DNA of 64,000 bases from Corythucha ciliata (GCA_038030265.1 CM075938.1:14175009-14239008); one strand, 5' to 3'. Numbered from the stretch's first letter, positions 11,040 to 24,003 are shown. The notes: generated by a model from the letters alone, not told the origin. A program made the numbers and translations.

Positions 11040-13580
11040 CTCTAACACGAATAATGAATAACGCTATTTGTGCGCCATTTGTGATATTTTTACGCCAGCT
11101 CGTGGTTCGGGCTCTATATGTATAGAGTCCAGAAAATCAGTCGAAATCAACGAAATTTCAAATCGCTCATTTTTGCGCTCTTTTACGGGGCACTGACGCT
11201 CTTATGTTAGATGTTGACGCGTTATAGTTGTACTAAAGCCGACTGCATTCTGCAATTGAACACGGTCCGAAGGACTTGTGCACTACTTTGGGCTCAAATC
11301 GAAACGGAAACATAGCCGAAATCTAAAAAGGGAAGAATCTGCGATTCTTGGGGTTTCAGGATGTGAGAAATTTGGAAATTGAAACGGTTTTTTGAATCAG
11401 TTCAAGGGGTTGTCTTTTTGATTCCTGCTTTCTTGGTCGCTCTGCCCCGTTTTCAGATGCCACACGAATTTTCCCGCGGACGGCCTCAACGAGATATAGA
11501 TAGCCCGAAGTTCAAGAACCAAAATGGGTGGTCTAAATTGAAGATTTCAACCATAAAATTGGAAATTCAGCTTGAAAAATGTTGGAAATTCCGTTCTTAA
11601 ACTCGTTTAGACCTGTAATCTGTTTGTCCGGAACAAAAACAAATTAATTTTGACTAAGAAACCGCTTTGGGCTCCCAAATGCTAGTTATTATGCCACGAA
11701 ACTTGAAATTCGAACCCTGAATACGAGTACTTGCCTAAGAAACTAACAATTTAGCACTTACAAGTGACTATTCGTGGTTAATTGCAAACATGAATATTGA
11801 ACCTCAGAGACATCGGTTGTTAGAGCCTGCTGCTGAGTCTCGTGTACCTCAATGCAGTAAGCATGAGCGTGGCGTGAGGAAGGGGGCTAGCTGAGGGATT
11901 TACAATTTATTAGCAAAAATAGCCGTTTTTGTGACGGAAAGTTAGTTTTTCCGAGTTTATACATTGTCTCTCGATCGGGGATTTCCGTCAGAATAAAATT
12001 ATTATTTATTACAACATTTCCTTAATTTTTCCCAGCAGACGCGGGAGAGAAAATTTTCCCTGGGTGTGAAAACAACGGACTTGACGTCATTCATTTACCA
12101 AATACTCAAAATTCAAGGCTTTGGAGTTAGTTAATCTGTTTTTTTCTCTCTCCCAGTTTGGGGAATCTTTCAAAAACGACCACATTGTAATGGAAAATTC
12201 CCTACTGCCACTAAATCGGTTTGTTAGAGCAAAGAAAAGCACGACCCGTTGTCCACATCCGGGACATATTTTCATTTCATCAATATTTTTAGCCGACTTT
12301 CGGTATTAAAAACGTGCTCAACAATGTGAAAGGCTTTGGAGGAGGCCTTATAAGTGTGGTATGCAAACAAAGAGAAAACTTTGAAACAGTTACACTCTTG
12401 AAAACTATGCCACAGGAAGTGATTATCATACCGAGCGAATTGAAAATTCTTAATCCCGATAATACACGCGTGACTAACGAGAAAAACGCGAATTCCTATA
12501 TTGTTGAAAGGGAAGAAGTGGTGCGAAGGGGTGGAACGTAACTGAAGTTCAAGTTCAACAGGGGAGCCGACCCCTTCCCCTCTTCACCCACAACCAACCC
12601 ATGCACCTTTCGAAAGGCCTCTCAATGTGGGATCATCCAGCCTAATTTAGCTTTTGAGAGCTTTTCATAGTAATTTAAGCACGACGTGCGCCTTGAACTA
12701 TTTGAAGGCCGGCTCACCAGCCCTTGACTCGCTTGCAACCGCTATAAACAATCACCTGAGGGAAAAACCGATATTTTCATGTTTCGTTGTTCTAATAAAG
12801 GTAAAATTACAGGAAGAAATAGACCAATGTGAATGAGATCTCGCGTGTTCTTTTACAAGAAAAGAAACTTTTACTTCGAGCAATAACTAAAGCGAATTCA
12901 CGCTCTACTAAACAACTGTCTTCGTATTCTTTTGTAATTGCAAAGCAACTATAGAGCCGGTGCAACGTCTACTTATCGAAATTTTTTTTGGATACTCACT
13001 AATCGATGAGAAGGGAACAGAATGAGTCTAAAATCGCAGTCTTCCTCGGTCTCACTGTTCATACCACACGAAGTTCAATCGAAACATTGACATTGCACGA
13101 AATTGAACTGTCACGAGGTAACAGCAGGTATTAACAACGCTTTCCCATTGTTTCGCTCGACTACAATAAGCGCCGTTGACAAACAAAAGTAGGGAACCCC
13201 CTCAGAAAAATTGAGTCCCTGGAAGGAGAAGGAATAACGCAAAGTATTGCAAAAATCGCTCAGATTAGTTATGGTTGTTGTTATAGAGGGGGGGGGGGGG
13301 TAAAACGCGTCCTAAAAATGCAGAAATCTGAGGGTGAGCTCAGGGAATGTGTAAGAAGAATACAAGAAACGCGAGAGTGAGGCGTTTTTTAAAGTTTAAA
13401 AGGTCGGCTAGTAACGGAATGAAATCATCCCGCGTGGGTTGAGAATAGTTTCAAGCGGGACTAATTAAGTATTTTGAATGCCTTGTGAGGCAAAGATGCG
13501 GGATTTTTAGAATATTTTTTAGAATATTGTCCATTAGTTAATAACATTAATCGAGAAACAAACTGTTCGCATACAGTGCT
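11040..13580. other. Mostly unique sequence without a supported gene
   Basis: Little of the ~30 bp repeat signature is visible. Several open frames of 60-75 codons exist (for example 12314-12541 +), none with homology I recognise. On the - strand near 12696-12765 there is a polypyrimidine tract ending in CCCTCAG and, about 44 nt on, a GTGAGC, which could bound a micro-exon, but nothing supports it further. Confidence 0.35.
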
Positions 13581-13582
13581 AA

Positions 13583-13759
13583 TTAAAGAAATGAACAAAC
13601 CGTTTTAAAGCCCCTCAATGACGGTAAAGAACGTTTTATTTTTGATGCAGCACGTATGAAGGAGTCTGGGTTTATTGATCCACCGCCGGCCAAGTCTTTT
13701 AGGACTTCGCCAACTCCGTTGATTAAGGAGTTCCCGAGGGTTTCCACGTCCTCGCCCAT
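13583..13759 (-). CDS. Small ORF or start exon, unidentified (58 aa)
   Basis: On the - strand an ATG in strong context (GTGCGATGG) at 13759-13757 opens a 58-codon frame beginning MGEDVETLGNSLINGVGEVL, ending with TAA at 13585-13583. The composition (acidic, Gly-rich stretch GGG, then a basic RAASKIKR segment) looks like real protein. A TATAAAC sequence lies about 47 nt upstream (13812-13806), and no AG lies close upstream, so this reads as a first exon or a short gene. No donor is convincing. I do not recognise it. It may be one of several start exons of an unidentified - strand gene (compare 21419 and 29661). Confidence 0.35.
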   Translation of the reverse strand: MGEDVETLGNSLINGVGEVLKDLAGGGSINPDSFIRAASKIKRSLPSLRGFKTVCSFL

Positions 13760-13805
13760 CGCACAATAATATAAACGCGCACAATACGAAAATAAAAAAA
13801 AAGAA

Positions 13806-13812
13806 GTTTATA
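13806..13812 (-). promoter_or_regulatory. TATA-like element upstream of the 13759 ATG
   Basis: TATAAAC on the - strand, about 47 nt before the ATG at 13759. Weak support on its own. Confidence 0.2.
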
Positions 13813-13829
13813 GCGGTCCGGCGCGCACT

Positions 13830-15000
13830 CCCAAGAACCGAACGCTTATTAGTCGTTGAAAGCTAATTGTGAACTGATTTTGTTTACCGTTGTTGCTTCC
13901 ACCCTTTCGAGACACTTGAGAAGTGCGTAATAAGAATAACGAGAAGAAAAAAGAAACACAGGAGGGGAAAGGGACATTAGAGAACGTACTATAACGCATG
14001 GAACGTCACTGTCCTCTTGCTCTTCCCCCCAGTTGAAAGTTTCACAGACTCCCTCCTTTCACCTTCTATTCAATCTCAGTGGAGGATCCCGCAGGATTCT
14101 TCGGTTGTAACAAAATTTAAGGACTCTCGCGCTATCTTTGGCTTTTTCGATTAAAGAGAGCTTAACTAGGCAAACAATAAAATTAAATTAACATAAATGT
14201 TTGTTGTTTAAGTGCTGGCGTACCATTTTAACCCCCTCACTATAAAGTCATGCCCCTCAGTACTCAAACTGTGGCGTGAAATAATGTCCCCCGCCCCCTC
14301 AGTATCGTAGAAACAACCCCAAGGAGCAGGAATTAACAATTTTAAAACACGAACGAATTGAATTGCAGCAACCTCGATGTACGTATGGGGACGCAGACAA
14401 CTTTTCTTACTGAATGCACAACAAACGCCGGGAGCAGGGCCCCCCGAAAAAGGTCCAAAATCTAATAAATAAACGTTCTGTTAAGTCGTCACTGTACTAA
14501 TAATTTATTTTCTGCTGAATCGGGAAAAATCAAAATTCGGACGAATCGGCGTTTCAGGACAAAAGTGCCCAATGATTTTTTTTTTTCTCCAATTCACTGT
14601 TACGCTGAACCGCTGTAACCGCTTAAAAAGTGTCAATAAAGTGAAAATGTCAATTTTAAACGTCCTCTCTTTCATTTATATTTTATACTTTAATTGATTC
14701 TCTTTATCGCGGTTTTCTTGATAGAGAGCAACCACAAAACTTGCAGTGCGGTGCAATCTAGAAAGATCGGCCGGCTGTACAGTGGTGCTGTGCGGCTTTT
14801 TAGTATCACCCAGGCGTGGGTTAGGATTTTCAGGGAATTCGGTGACGTAAAATATTCGGGCCAGGAATTGTTACATTTCGTGTTAGCAACCCCTCCTCCC
14901 CATTAACAATGATACCTGTGAATTTTTAAAGGATAAAGTAATATAAATTCGCTCCGGCAGCTGGCGGACAAAGCAAAAAACGCGGTCATAATATCGGTCA
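13830..15000. other. Unique-looking sequence, nothing supported
   Basis: No repeats of the ~30 bp type, no splice-bounded frame and no RNA gene were recognised. Contains an AT-rich stretch near 14480-14700. Confidence 0.35.
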
Positions 15001-15007
15001 CTTTAAA

Positions 15008-15115
15008 GGGCGCTGATGGCCCCTGCTCGGGTGTTTTAGCCCGAAGTGGATCCATTTGTCAATATTGAGCATTTTTCGAGAGATTTATCAAACCACGTCC
15101 GGCTCATATCGAAAA
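15008..15115 (+). repeat. Dispersed repeat copy 2 with a CTGATG motif
   Basis: Homologous to 3147-3204 over the block TTTGTCAAT...GAGCATT...AAACCACGTCCGGCTC. The segment AAAGGGCGCTGATG just upstream (15005-15018) recurs near 30413. Element class unresolved. Confidence 0.5.
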
Positions 15116-15539
15116 CACTTTGAAAAAGAGACAACCCCCCCCCCCCAATGGCGAAAGATTGACAAATTGGATGAAACTGCCGTACTTTGCGGTTTATTGA
15201 GAGAATCCAAAAATTGTGACGGATTTTTGTCCAGACAATCAGTTGAAGATGTTTTTTGGTCCCTTTCAGTCTGTTTTCGGGGGGGGGGGCTGAATGAATT
15301 TCCCCGAGCACGGTGGAACCACCGATTTCGGTGGCTTGCGGGGAAATCGTCTCATTTTGCTCACCCACCACCACCATCACCATTTTATAAAGTCATTAGC
15401 CAGTCAAACCATTTTACAGCGCGAGAGTAATCAATTCGTCCATTCTTGAGACGCGTGTATCCATTATGTGTAGTTGGGGGGAAGGGGGTTGCTCCAGTTA
15501 GTAAGATCATGAAGACAGGCCTGTTCAATGCGGGAATGA

Positions 15540-16130
15540 ATTGTCAATGAGTCATTTTAGGGTGGGTGCGAATAGCCAGTTTGACCATTTTTTTGGGCAC
15601 AGATAGTCAATTCAGCCTTCAGACATTTCATCAAAGGCTCGAATCGTCAGTTGCGCTTTCTGTAGGGCGAGAATGACCAGCACGCAAGAACGTGAATTGC
15701 CAGATTCCCACTTATAGGGCACGCCTAGTCAGTTATAGGGTCATTTTTATAGCCCGAATCGTCAGTTTAACCATTTTCAAGGCGCAAATGGTCAGTTTTT
15801 CCATTTGCAGGGCACAAACCGTCACTTTCAGGAATTTCCGAGGCTCGAATGACCATTATTTTCTTGAGCGCGAATTATCGTCGATGTTCCCTATTTTCAG
15901 GGATAGTCACTTTTAGGAATTTTCAACGTGCAAATCGTCATTTTTTCCATTTTTAGATCTTGAAAATGACAGTTTAGCTAATTTCGCGTTTCAGTGCCAT
16001 CATTTTCAGGGCGAAAATAGTCAGTATTTGACTGTTTTCTGAGGCTGAATCCACTGTTTAGACAATGTTAGCGTACGATCAGTTAGTTTAGCCATGGTTT
16101 TTACGGCTCTAACAGCCCGTCTAGCCCTTT
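15540..16130 (+). repeat. Degenerate ~30 bp array, family D
   Basis: Units of the form GCGAATNGTCAGTTTAGCC then ATTTTTAGGG, about 30 bp. The same family recurs at 44.63-45.10 kb just before RNase H2C exon 2. Confidence 0.75.
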
Positions 16131-16139
16131 CTAGGGCAA

Positions 16140-17050
16140 GAATGTTCGCGGTGTGCGGATTTTTTGAATGCCAAATCCGCGAAATTTGAGGTCAACCCAC
16201 GATACGAAATTGTCTTTTTGAGTGAGCAGGATTTTGAGTGTCAAATACGCCAAATTTGGGTTTTGAATGTGCCAAACTTGCGATATTGATTCCTTCTAAG
16301 TGCCCGAATCCACGAAATTTGGATTTGAACTGGAGAAGTCGACCAGCCATCGACGTAGCCAAGTCCATATAAATAAGTGGAAAATTTGATATTCATCTCC
16401 AAGACTTCAATGTCAAAACTCTCTCAATGAAACTCGCAATTTCGTGGTTGATTATACTCCGAAACTCCCAGGGAGTCAATCCCGCGAAATATTGGCTTTT
16501 AGATTGTGCCAAACTCACGAAATTTCATCTTTGAAGAAGCCAGGGCTACCAAATTCGCGTTTTTCGAATGCTTTAAAATGCATTTTTCTAAGGCTTTTTA
16601 CGATTAGTTCATGAAACAGGCAAAACCATGAAATTGGAGTAAGAGTCAAATCCACGAAATTTGGACTTCGAAAGAGACCTAAACAGCTGAGTTGCTTTGT
16701 AAAGGTCCCGAATCAATGAAATTGCTTTTTTGTAAAAGTCAACCGGGTGAGATTGGATTTTCGAATGGCCAAGCCCGCGAAATTGGGTTCTGTGAGTGCG
16801 AATAATCTCAACAATTTGGGCTTTGAACTGCCCAAACCCGCGATATTTGCAAAATTAGCCAACACCCAGGAAATTTTAACTTTAAACGTGTGAAATCCGT
16901 GAAGTTTGCCATATTTGTGAAGTCAACCCCGTGAACCTGGTTTTTCTGATGTGCAAGGTTCGCAAAAACATTTTTTTAATGATCAAAACCTGCAGAACTG
17001 TGCGTTTTTGGGAGCTAAAGGCGAAGTTAGTTCTTGAAATAAACAAAAAC
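16140..17050 (+). repeat. Degenerate ~31 bp array, family B
   Basis: GCGAAATTTGG, T run, GAATGTGCCAAA-type units directly following the family D array. Confidence 0.7.
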
Positions 17051-17586
17051 GAGTAACTGGGATCTGCATGGACAAGGGCCTAGACAGGAGGGAGGCAATT
17101 CGTCTTTGTTCGAAATCAGCTACAACTACAATCGGGAACCGTCAATTTACCACTTCAAACTGGCTGACTAGCACTAAAGCCGAACATTTTGCCCTTAAAA
17201 ACAAAGTGCCTATCTTGAAATTTCGCCCAAAAAACAGATTTTCCACAGAAAAAATTGCTGAAATGGAGAAAAACACTATTATCCGCAGTTTTTTTTTGTT
17301 TTGTTTTTTTCTGGCATTGATTAAGAAATCATACAGCCATAATATATACTTTTTAGGATTAGGAGATTAGGTAGGGTTTAACGTTTACCTTTTATTAGGA
17401 TTTAGGGGGATTTCTCCCACGCCAGGGATCCTTCAATAAGCGACTTCATGTTAAAATGTATCGTTTAGTTAGCTTACGCAGGTTCCCCTGACGCCAGAGG
17501 CTACTTTGAAGCGTTATTTCTTAAGGCATGGAACAAGAATGTGTGGGAGTTACATTGATGTTAGGATTAAGTGCTTTGTTACTAAA

Positions 17587-17889
17587 TTATACTTTGAGAT
17601 TAATATCGACAATGAACTTGTAAAGACTTTTGTAAACTTCAACCGAATTGGAGGCCAATATGGACTGATAGTTGAATGGGGACACTATCAGGTCACTCAA
17701 TTCACGGAACAGCGAGGCTCTTCTATTGTCATAATTAAGGCATTCCATTATCGCGTGCTCCAGCGTCCCTGGTGCCTCGCACCGATCGCAACTGCCTGAC
17801 AAGGTCACACCCAACTTTTGTAAGTACTGCTGACATAGTCCATGGTTGGACCGTAACCGACATATTGATCTTATAAAGTCTTTATTCAA
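17587..17889 (-). pseudogene. LINE ORF2 C-terminal fragment
   Basis: A 100-codon - strand frame carries a block typical of the end of non-LTR retrotransposon ORF2: an IRSICRLRSNH segment, a C-x2-C knuckle (CDRCEAPG), TLEHAIMEC, then a YDNRRASLFREL helix. It differs from both other LINE copies in this window, so it is a third lineage. Upstream (above 17890) it is cut directly by a reverse family A array. Downstream a T-rich stretch on the + strand at 17289-17312 could be the remains of its poly(A) tail. It is a truncated, inactive fragment. Confidence 0.65.
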
Positions 17890-18180
17890 GTATCCGCAGT
17901 TAAAATTGGGAAAACGCTAATTCGCGGTTTCTTGGGCAACTTCGAGACTAGAGCATTGAGAAGAAGCACTAATTCATGGCTACAAGTGGACAAAATTGCT
18001 AATTCACGGCTAAAATTATGAAAAACGGTAATGTGCTGTTTTCTTGGGTCGCGGGTAAAATGTTAAAAAAACGCAAATTCGAGGATAAAATTGAGAAAAA
18101 GCGCTTAATTCCCAGCGCAACAGCAAAATTTTCAATTTCTCTAGCAATTCGCAGGTAAAGTTGGGAGAAATGGCCGCTAG
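17890..18180 (-). repeat. Family A array, reverse orientation
   Basis: Units AAAATTGGGAAAACGCTAA then TTCGCGG, abutting the LINE fragment. Confidence 0.65.
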
Positions 18181-18189
18181 ATTGTATCA

Positions 18190-19110
18190 TTCGGTGCTAA
18201 ATATCTGCGAATTGTAAGTTTCGTGTCTAAATGTCCTACGAATTCCAAGTTTTCTTGCATTCGAAATTAAACGTTTCTGGTTGTTCTTGCGGAGGGGGGG
18301 GGAGGGCTAGAGGCCGAGGACGTAGGGCCAGTGAGCGGCGAAAGCAACCAAAGCATGACAAATTATAGGAGTAAAATTACATCACACTCGGGACTCGGAG
18401 CTAAAAATTTGTGGAATATGCCAGTTTAGGGGCTAGCTATCGGAGAAATTGCTAGTTTTCAGTATGAAATTCTCGCGAAATTGCCGGTTTCTGATCTTTA
18501 TTTCCGCGAACTTTCGATTTTCGGCGATTTTTCTTAGTGTCCGCGGAACTCGGGCTAGTCGGTCAGCGGCCACGACAGTGCCCAAAGTCTTCGGACGAAT
18601 AGCCACGAAATTGCGACTTTTTAACAGCAAATATCAGCGCAATTGGAAGTTTAATGGTGGAATATTGTGAAACTGCAAGTTTCACGTCTTAATTTCTTCG
18701 AAACTGCAAGATTCAGGGCCTTTGGTTTTTGGCGGAAGCGAGCCCTATGGGCAAGCCAGCCCCGACTGCGCCGGCAATCTTGAATTTGAGAGTATTTTCA
18801 ATGAAAATTAAATGAGTTTGCAAGTTAGGGTCCTAATTTCAGTGAAATTACAAGTTTCCTGACTGAATATAAGTGAAATTGAAAGTTTCCGGTCTTATAA
18901 TTTCGGTGTAATAATTGCAAGTTTAGGGTCTCAATTGTTGCAGTTTCGAAACCATTTTGATAGCGGTGGAACACAAGCTAGCCAGCCCAAACTCAATGCG
19001 ACTCTCCTGCAAAAATGCATGTTTATAGAGTCCTAATTTCAATGAAAAAGTAAGTTTTGGCTCCAATTTAAACGAAACAGAACTTTTCGCGTCTAACTTT
19101 TGGAGAAATT
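18190..19110 (+). repeat. Degenerate ~31 bp array, family C
   Basis: Units GCGAAATTGCAAGTTTC then GGTCTTAATTTC. The same family recurs at 49.6-51.1 and 61.5-62.8 kb. A segment with CGCGGAACTCGGGCTAGTCGG near 18540-18565 reappears at 19608-19628. Confidence 0.7.
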
Positions 19111-19299
19111 GCAAGTTTTGGGGGCCTTTTTTTCAATGACCATACGCCCTAAGCTTGTTAAAACCCGTGAACCCCCATCCCCCGCTCCATGTCATTATCC
19201 AACGCGTTCATTGTTGAGACGGAATAAGCTCGAGTGCTCAGCAATAGGGGAATGCAAAAAGCTGCTCACCCTCACCCTTCTGTCTACGCCCGTGTGCAT

Positions 19300-19625
19300 G
19301 TGTCAAATTCACGAAATCTGAACTTATAAAGAGCCCAACTCGCGGAATGGTTTTTTTGAAGGACCAGCCCCCGTCAAATTGTTTTGTTTTAAGGAGTCGA
19401 GTCAGCCCCGTGAAGTTGGCTTTTTATGCAGTGAATCCTGCAAAATTGGCTTATTGGATAGTGTGCAGGACCCGCAAAATTTGGTTCCTTCGTGTGAGTG
19501 CCAATAACCCCCGCAAAGTTTGGGTTTCTGAATGGGCCAAAGTTGCGAAATTGGTTTCCGATCATTTTTTCCGCGAAATTTCAAGTTCGGAGATTTTTCT
19601 TAAACGTCCGCGGAACTCGGGCTAG
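19300..19625 (+). repeat. Short family B array
   Basis: CAAAATTTGG, T run, GAATGGGCCAAA-type units. Confidence 0.55.
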
Positions 19626-19699
19626 TCGGCCTACACAGAAAAGCCACCGGGGGCGCGTGCCCCCCTTGTTCCTCTTTATTTATGACGTTGCATAAATAC

Positions 19700-21290
19700 A
19701 GGAGAGCACTCTTCGTTAAACCGTTCCTTCCAATTATAAAACCAATGGAACGTCGTTAAGTTTTTAACCCTTTCCCCCCTTCACCATCTTAATTCGGTGA
19801 TAAACCTTGATTTTTTTTCTCTCTCTCTCGCTCCCTCACAAAATTATCGCTTAAATAATAATGCTAAGAGGGAGAGAAGAGATTGACTAGCGTCCTTGGC
19901 GAGATCTGGTCCTGACAACATAAGAACAGCCTAAACAAAAAAAGAGATGGGCTCGGGTTCGTCCTAAAACTTCAAACGAAGGAGCAGCGCTTTAAAATAA
20001 GAATCATGTCTTTCTTCTTTTCAGTAAAATGATCAGTTAAAACGTTTATTTTGAGAATGAAATCCAATAAAAGGAAAACAATTGAGATGAAAACAAAAAC
20101 TTCTTTGCACTAGTTCCCATTTCAAATGCAGTAAAATCGTAATATCCTCATTTAGTGCCAGGAATGTTTAAAGCACGTATACCAGTTTTTATGACCACAT
20201 GCATGAAATGACCTTGCTACATGAATTAAATTTTGATTACACACTTGCCGCTACCACGGTCGGTATGCCCCGCAAAGCAAACGAGCCAAACCAGACTGAT
20301 AATTAGACGTCAATGTCTACCTCGGGCGGTATTCACAAAATTTGCCTAATACACGCCCTTCATCACAAAGACATCGTGAAAATCGTCTGTTCTAATCAAC
20401 AAAGAGGTTTGGACTAATAACCTTAACAAAACGTGAGAAAGGACGTCGGTCGCGTCGTGATTTATAGGGCAGGGGGGGGAGCGGGAAAGTTTCAACAGCA
20501 CCTCACAGGCTTTAAGGCCCACATTATAATTATTCCCACAGGTCGTAAGAACCAGATGCTCTCTATAAAGGGAGGAGTCCTCTAACGGATATGGAGAACG
20601 GCATTGGCGGGGACTGAAGGCAAAAGTTATAGTCGAACGAACTAAAAATGCTGCCTATTTTTGGAAATCGGGAGTGAATTATGGCTCAACTTCAAGATCT
20701 GATAAAAAGTTTCCACTCGTTTTTGTCTTGTGCGAACGACTATAGAAGTTGAAGAAAAAATAAAAAGCGCGGAAATTAGAAAGGTCACCAAAGAAGAAGA
20801 AGTGTTTACCATAATAAATTATTAAATATGTAACCCAAATATTCGGGTGATTAAAACTGAACTACAAGGCTCATTCATCCCTGAATCCGCAAGTTCTTGT
20901 TCTCCCTCAAATAAACAATAGCTAACAATAAGTGTATGCACGCAAAAGCTTGATAACTGTAGAAATTGACTTCACATGATATTCGTAGAATTCATTAAAA
21001 TCCCCACTAGACTTTTCATTCTTCATTGAAACGTATAGGAACGAACCACGCGTTAGTTAATTTTCGAAAAATACAGGAAGTGACCCAGCTTGTTAGGCGA
21101 TAATAAAGAGGGTGAGCAGCTCAGATAGGAGAAATAACTTGAACCATCGATTTCCTGGGGAATTTCAACTTATTTTCTTTCCTTTTTGTTAATAGTAGAA
21201 ACAAAATGTTTAATTTTCCCTCTACGATTCTCCCTACAATGATAAATAAACAAGTTTATTTAAACAATATTAACAAAAAAAACAAAAACG
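19700..21290. other. Unique AT-rich sequence, presumably intronic or intergenic
   Basis: No ~30 bp units. TC microsatellites lie near 19812 and, further on, 21640-21662. No exon could be supported, although this is where downstream exons of the - strand start exon at 21419 would be expected. Confidence 0.35.
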
Positions 21291-21293
21291 AAC

Positions 21294-21419
21294 CTGCTCT
21301 ACGGCAGGGTAAACGCTGGCTGGAAGCCGGCTGTGTACTTCTGGAGCTACTTGTTTGACGCAAGCTTCTTCATCAGCAACAAGTGTCCATCCATTGTTTT
21401 TGTCACCGACCGGAGGCAT
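21294..21419 (-). CDS. Likely first coding exon, unidentified protein
   Basis: A - strand ATG at 21419-21417 opens 42 codons beginning MPPVGDKNNGWTLVADEEA and ending ...SVYPAVEQ at CAG|GTTCGT, a plausible donor, in phase 0. A TGA sits in frame two codons before the ATG and no AG separates them, so translation would start here. The residue composition is balanced and protein-like, in contrast to array-derived frames. Without splicing the frame closes only seven codons later. I do not recognise the protein and found no second exon in the following unique DNA down to 19.7 kb. Confidence 0.42.
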
Positions 21420-22129
21420 CGTTCAATTGATACCACAAAAAAAAAAACACACACCCGTTAAATGCACTTTGAAAAACAAATAACAAACTTTAAAAAATAA
21501 CTTTCGTTCGGCTTGAAACGCGATGAGTTCGTTAAATACGCCCGCAGCACGCAACTCTATCTGAGTCCCGCGTGTTTCTGTTCCTAATACCGCAGACAAC
21601 TTCTCAACTTTGAGTTTGTGGGAGGGGAAAGACTAAATTTTTTTTCTCTCTCTCTCTCTCTTTTTCCCAAAAGAACGCCGCCACCTCGTTGGGTATGTAC
21701 AACTTTTTACCATAATCATGGAGAGTGAAAGAAGAGGCGGGGGGAGGAATGAGATCGTCCTGGGAAATAATACGTGATGCGCTATACAGTTGACATATAA
21801 TCGCGACAACCTTGGATGACACAACACACACATACACACGAATATTACGCGAGCATCGACACTCATCGCGAGCTATTAAACCATTATTTTATATGGCTTT
21901 TTTTAAACTCGGAAGTGACTGTTTATATTTACTGGAGCTCGTTTTATCTCACTCAGAGAAATAAGGCAAACTTCACGATAACGGCGGGTTTTCCGATTTG
22001 ATGAAATATTCGAGTGCAATCAAGCCAGGTTTCAGGGGCGACGAGGGGGCACCAAAGTGGTAGAGGGGAAGTGACGGTACGAAATCAAACGCGTCGTGAC
22101 TCATGAGGCATCACCGGGCAAGGACGTAA

Positions 22130-22310
22130 CCACCTTCAATGGCTCTCGTCAGATCGAAAATCCGTTTCAATTTCCGGATTCCCTGTGTCAACTCTGTACC
22201 GGTAAATCGTCCAATCTTCAATTTTGGCCCATTTTGAAACATTTTATTAAAGTGCTTCGGTTTGAGTCAGAGGCCCGGCACAAAAAATTGGGACAAAAGT
22301 AGGACTTTCG
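22130..22310 (+). repeat. Dispersed 'GATCGAAAATCCG' repeat, copy 1
   Basis: Contains CAGATCGAAAATCCGTTTC followed by ATTTCCGGATT and GTGTCAA. Related copies lie at 28075-28230 and 30605-30760, and a diverged one near 44200-44440. Confidence 0.45.
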
Positions 22311-22379
22311 GCGGAAAGAAGGACACATAAAAACAAGTTAACAACGACTAATCATTTAACGTTAAAATTGTTGTTACTA

Positions 22380-22660
22380 ATTGGGCTTTCTCAGGCTTTC
22401 AAAAGCTTCCGTATAAGCTTTCAGTTACTATCGCAGATGGGTCCCCAACGCCAAGTCTCTAGTAGACGTACATATAGGCTCTCCAAGTATTTCATAGGCT
22501 TTTGAAGGCTTTCAAAGGCTCTTAAAGGCTTTCAAAAGCTCCCGTAGGATTTCAATGGCGGTCCAAGAAGGGTTTTAAAGTCTCTGAAGGTGTCCATTCA
22601 AAGTCTTTCATAGGCTTTCGAAGGATTTTGAAGGTATTCTAAGGGCTCTTCAATGATTTC
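22380..22660 (+). repeat. Short tandem array of GGCTTTCAAA units (family F)
   Basis: AGGCTTTCAAAAGCTTC, AGGCTTTCAAAGGCTC and similar units repeat every 10-20 bp. Distinct from the ~30 bp families. Confidence 0.65.
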
Positions 22661-23049
22661 CTACGCGATCATCGTCTTGGCACGTCTCGTCCTGGCAAAA
22701 CCGATTTAGGTGCAGGAGACCCGGCTCACTAGGACTGATCATGCAGAACCGTGAGGGCAAAGCGGCGACTGGGGACGTTGTGTTTGTGTTTGTGTGAGCT
22801 TTGTTTAAAGATGAAAGTGAACAATGTTGGGAGTTAGACCCACGGCAGACGTTACAATTTGAGACCGAAAAGTAGCTGGGACCTGCAAAAAAGAGGACAC
22901 TTTTCAGTGGCGGCGGAAGTGGGGTTCAGGGCCAGCAAATGCTCCCCCAATGGTCTGGTTAGGGGAGCAGAGCTCCCCCAATCCGATGTTTGAGGAATCG
23001 AGAAAAAAATGGCTTCGTGTTGAATTTGCCTCCTAAAAAATTATCGTTC

Positions 23050-23600
23050 GCAACTTCCACAACATGATTCGGGTTCACCCTTCGAGTTCACCAGCCAGAT
23101 CTGCAAACTTTGGGCTATGAAAGAGCCAAATATAACCACCGGAGTTGCTTGCTTTCATGGAGCCAAACGTGGATTGCTTCTCGAATTTGCTAAAACAGCA
23201 AAATTGGGTTCCCTTAGTCACGAATCCGCGAAATTGCTTGTACGCAGGCCACAAGCGTGTGAAATTGCTATCTTGAACCCCGTGAAATATGACTTTTAAA
23301 TGAATCAACCCCGCTGGATTTTGAGGGAATCAATCCTTCAAAATTTATTTTTCAGAGGGCCCAATCTTTGAAAATTTGGCTTAAAAGGGGTGAAAACTGC
23401 CAATTCTAGCCATCTAACCAAGAAAATTGCAGTCAAGATCATAAAGAAGAGGAATGCCAGTCTGGAATCAACTGTTTCGTCCTCCTGGTTGGTCTTTTTG
23501 TGTGATTAAAACCCGAGAAATTTGGTTCTTTGGGATCCAAATCCACGAAATTTGCTTTTGAAAGGCTGACCCTCTCGAAAATTATATTTTAATGTGCTCA
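23050..23600 (+). repeat. Degenerate ~31 bp array, family B
   Basis: Units with GAAATTTGG and GAAAGAGCCAAA; open frames on both strands here are read-through of the array. Confidence 0.65.
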
Positions 23601-24003
23601 ATGGGCATTTTGGCTCAGAGGGGAAAGTACTACATTTCACAGCCACTGACGGACCTACACCTATCGGGGCGGATAACTCTATGAGGCCCCTTAGTATCTG
23701 CTCTGTTTTAGTGCTTTTTCTCACTTTTAGCCACAAAAAATTGCATTCAAAAGCCGAGAATTTTGAGATTTTTGCCCATTTTATCCGCGAATTAGCGCTC
23801 TTACTCAATTTTCAGCAGGGAATTAGCACTTTTCTGAATTTGAACGTAAAATTATCATTCCATGACGGCGATTTTTATCAATTGTTGCTACAAATTGGCA
23901 TTGCTCAATTTTTAGCCACGTTAGCCTTTTTTCTCAATTTGAGCTGAAATTTAGAGTTTTCCTTAATTTTAGCCGCGCTATAGTGATTTTTTCAATATTA
24001 GCC

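Noticed and set aside
20285..20395. - strand segment with a Cys-rich EGF-like peptide (RCLCDEGRVLGKFCEYR)
   Set aside because: Only two of the expected cysteine spacings fit, the donor is weak and no neighbouring EGF exon was found.
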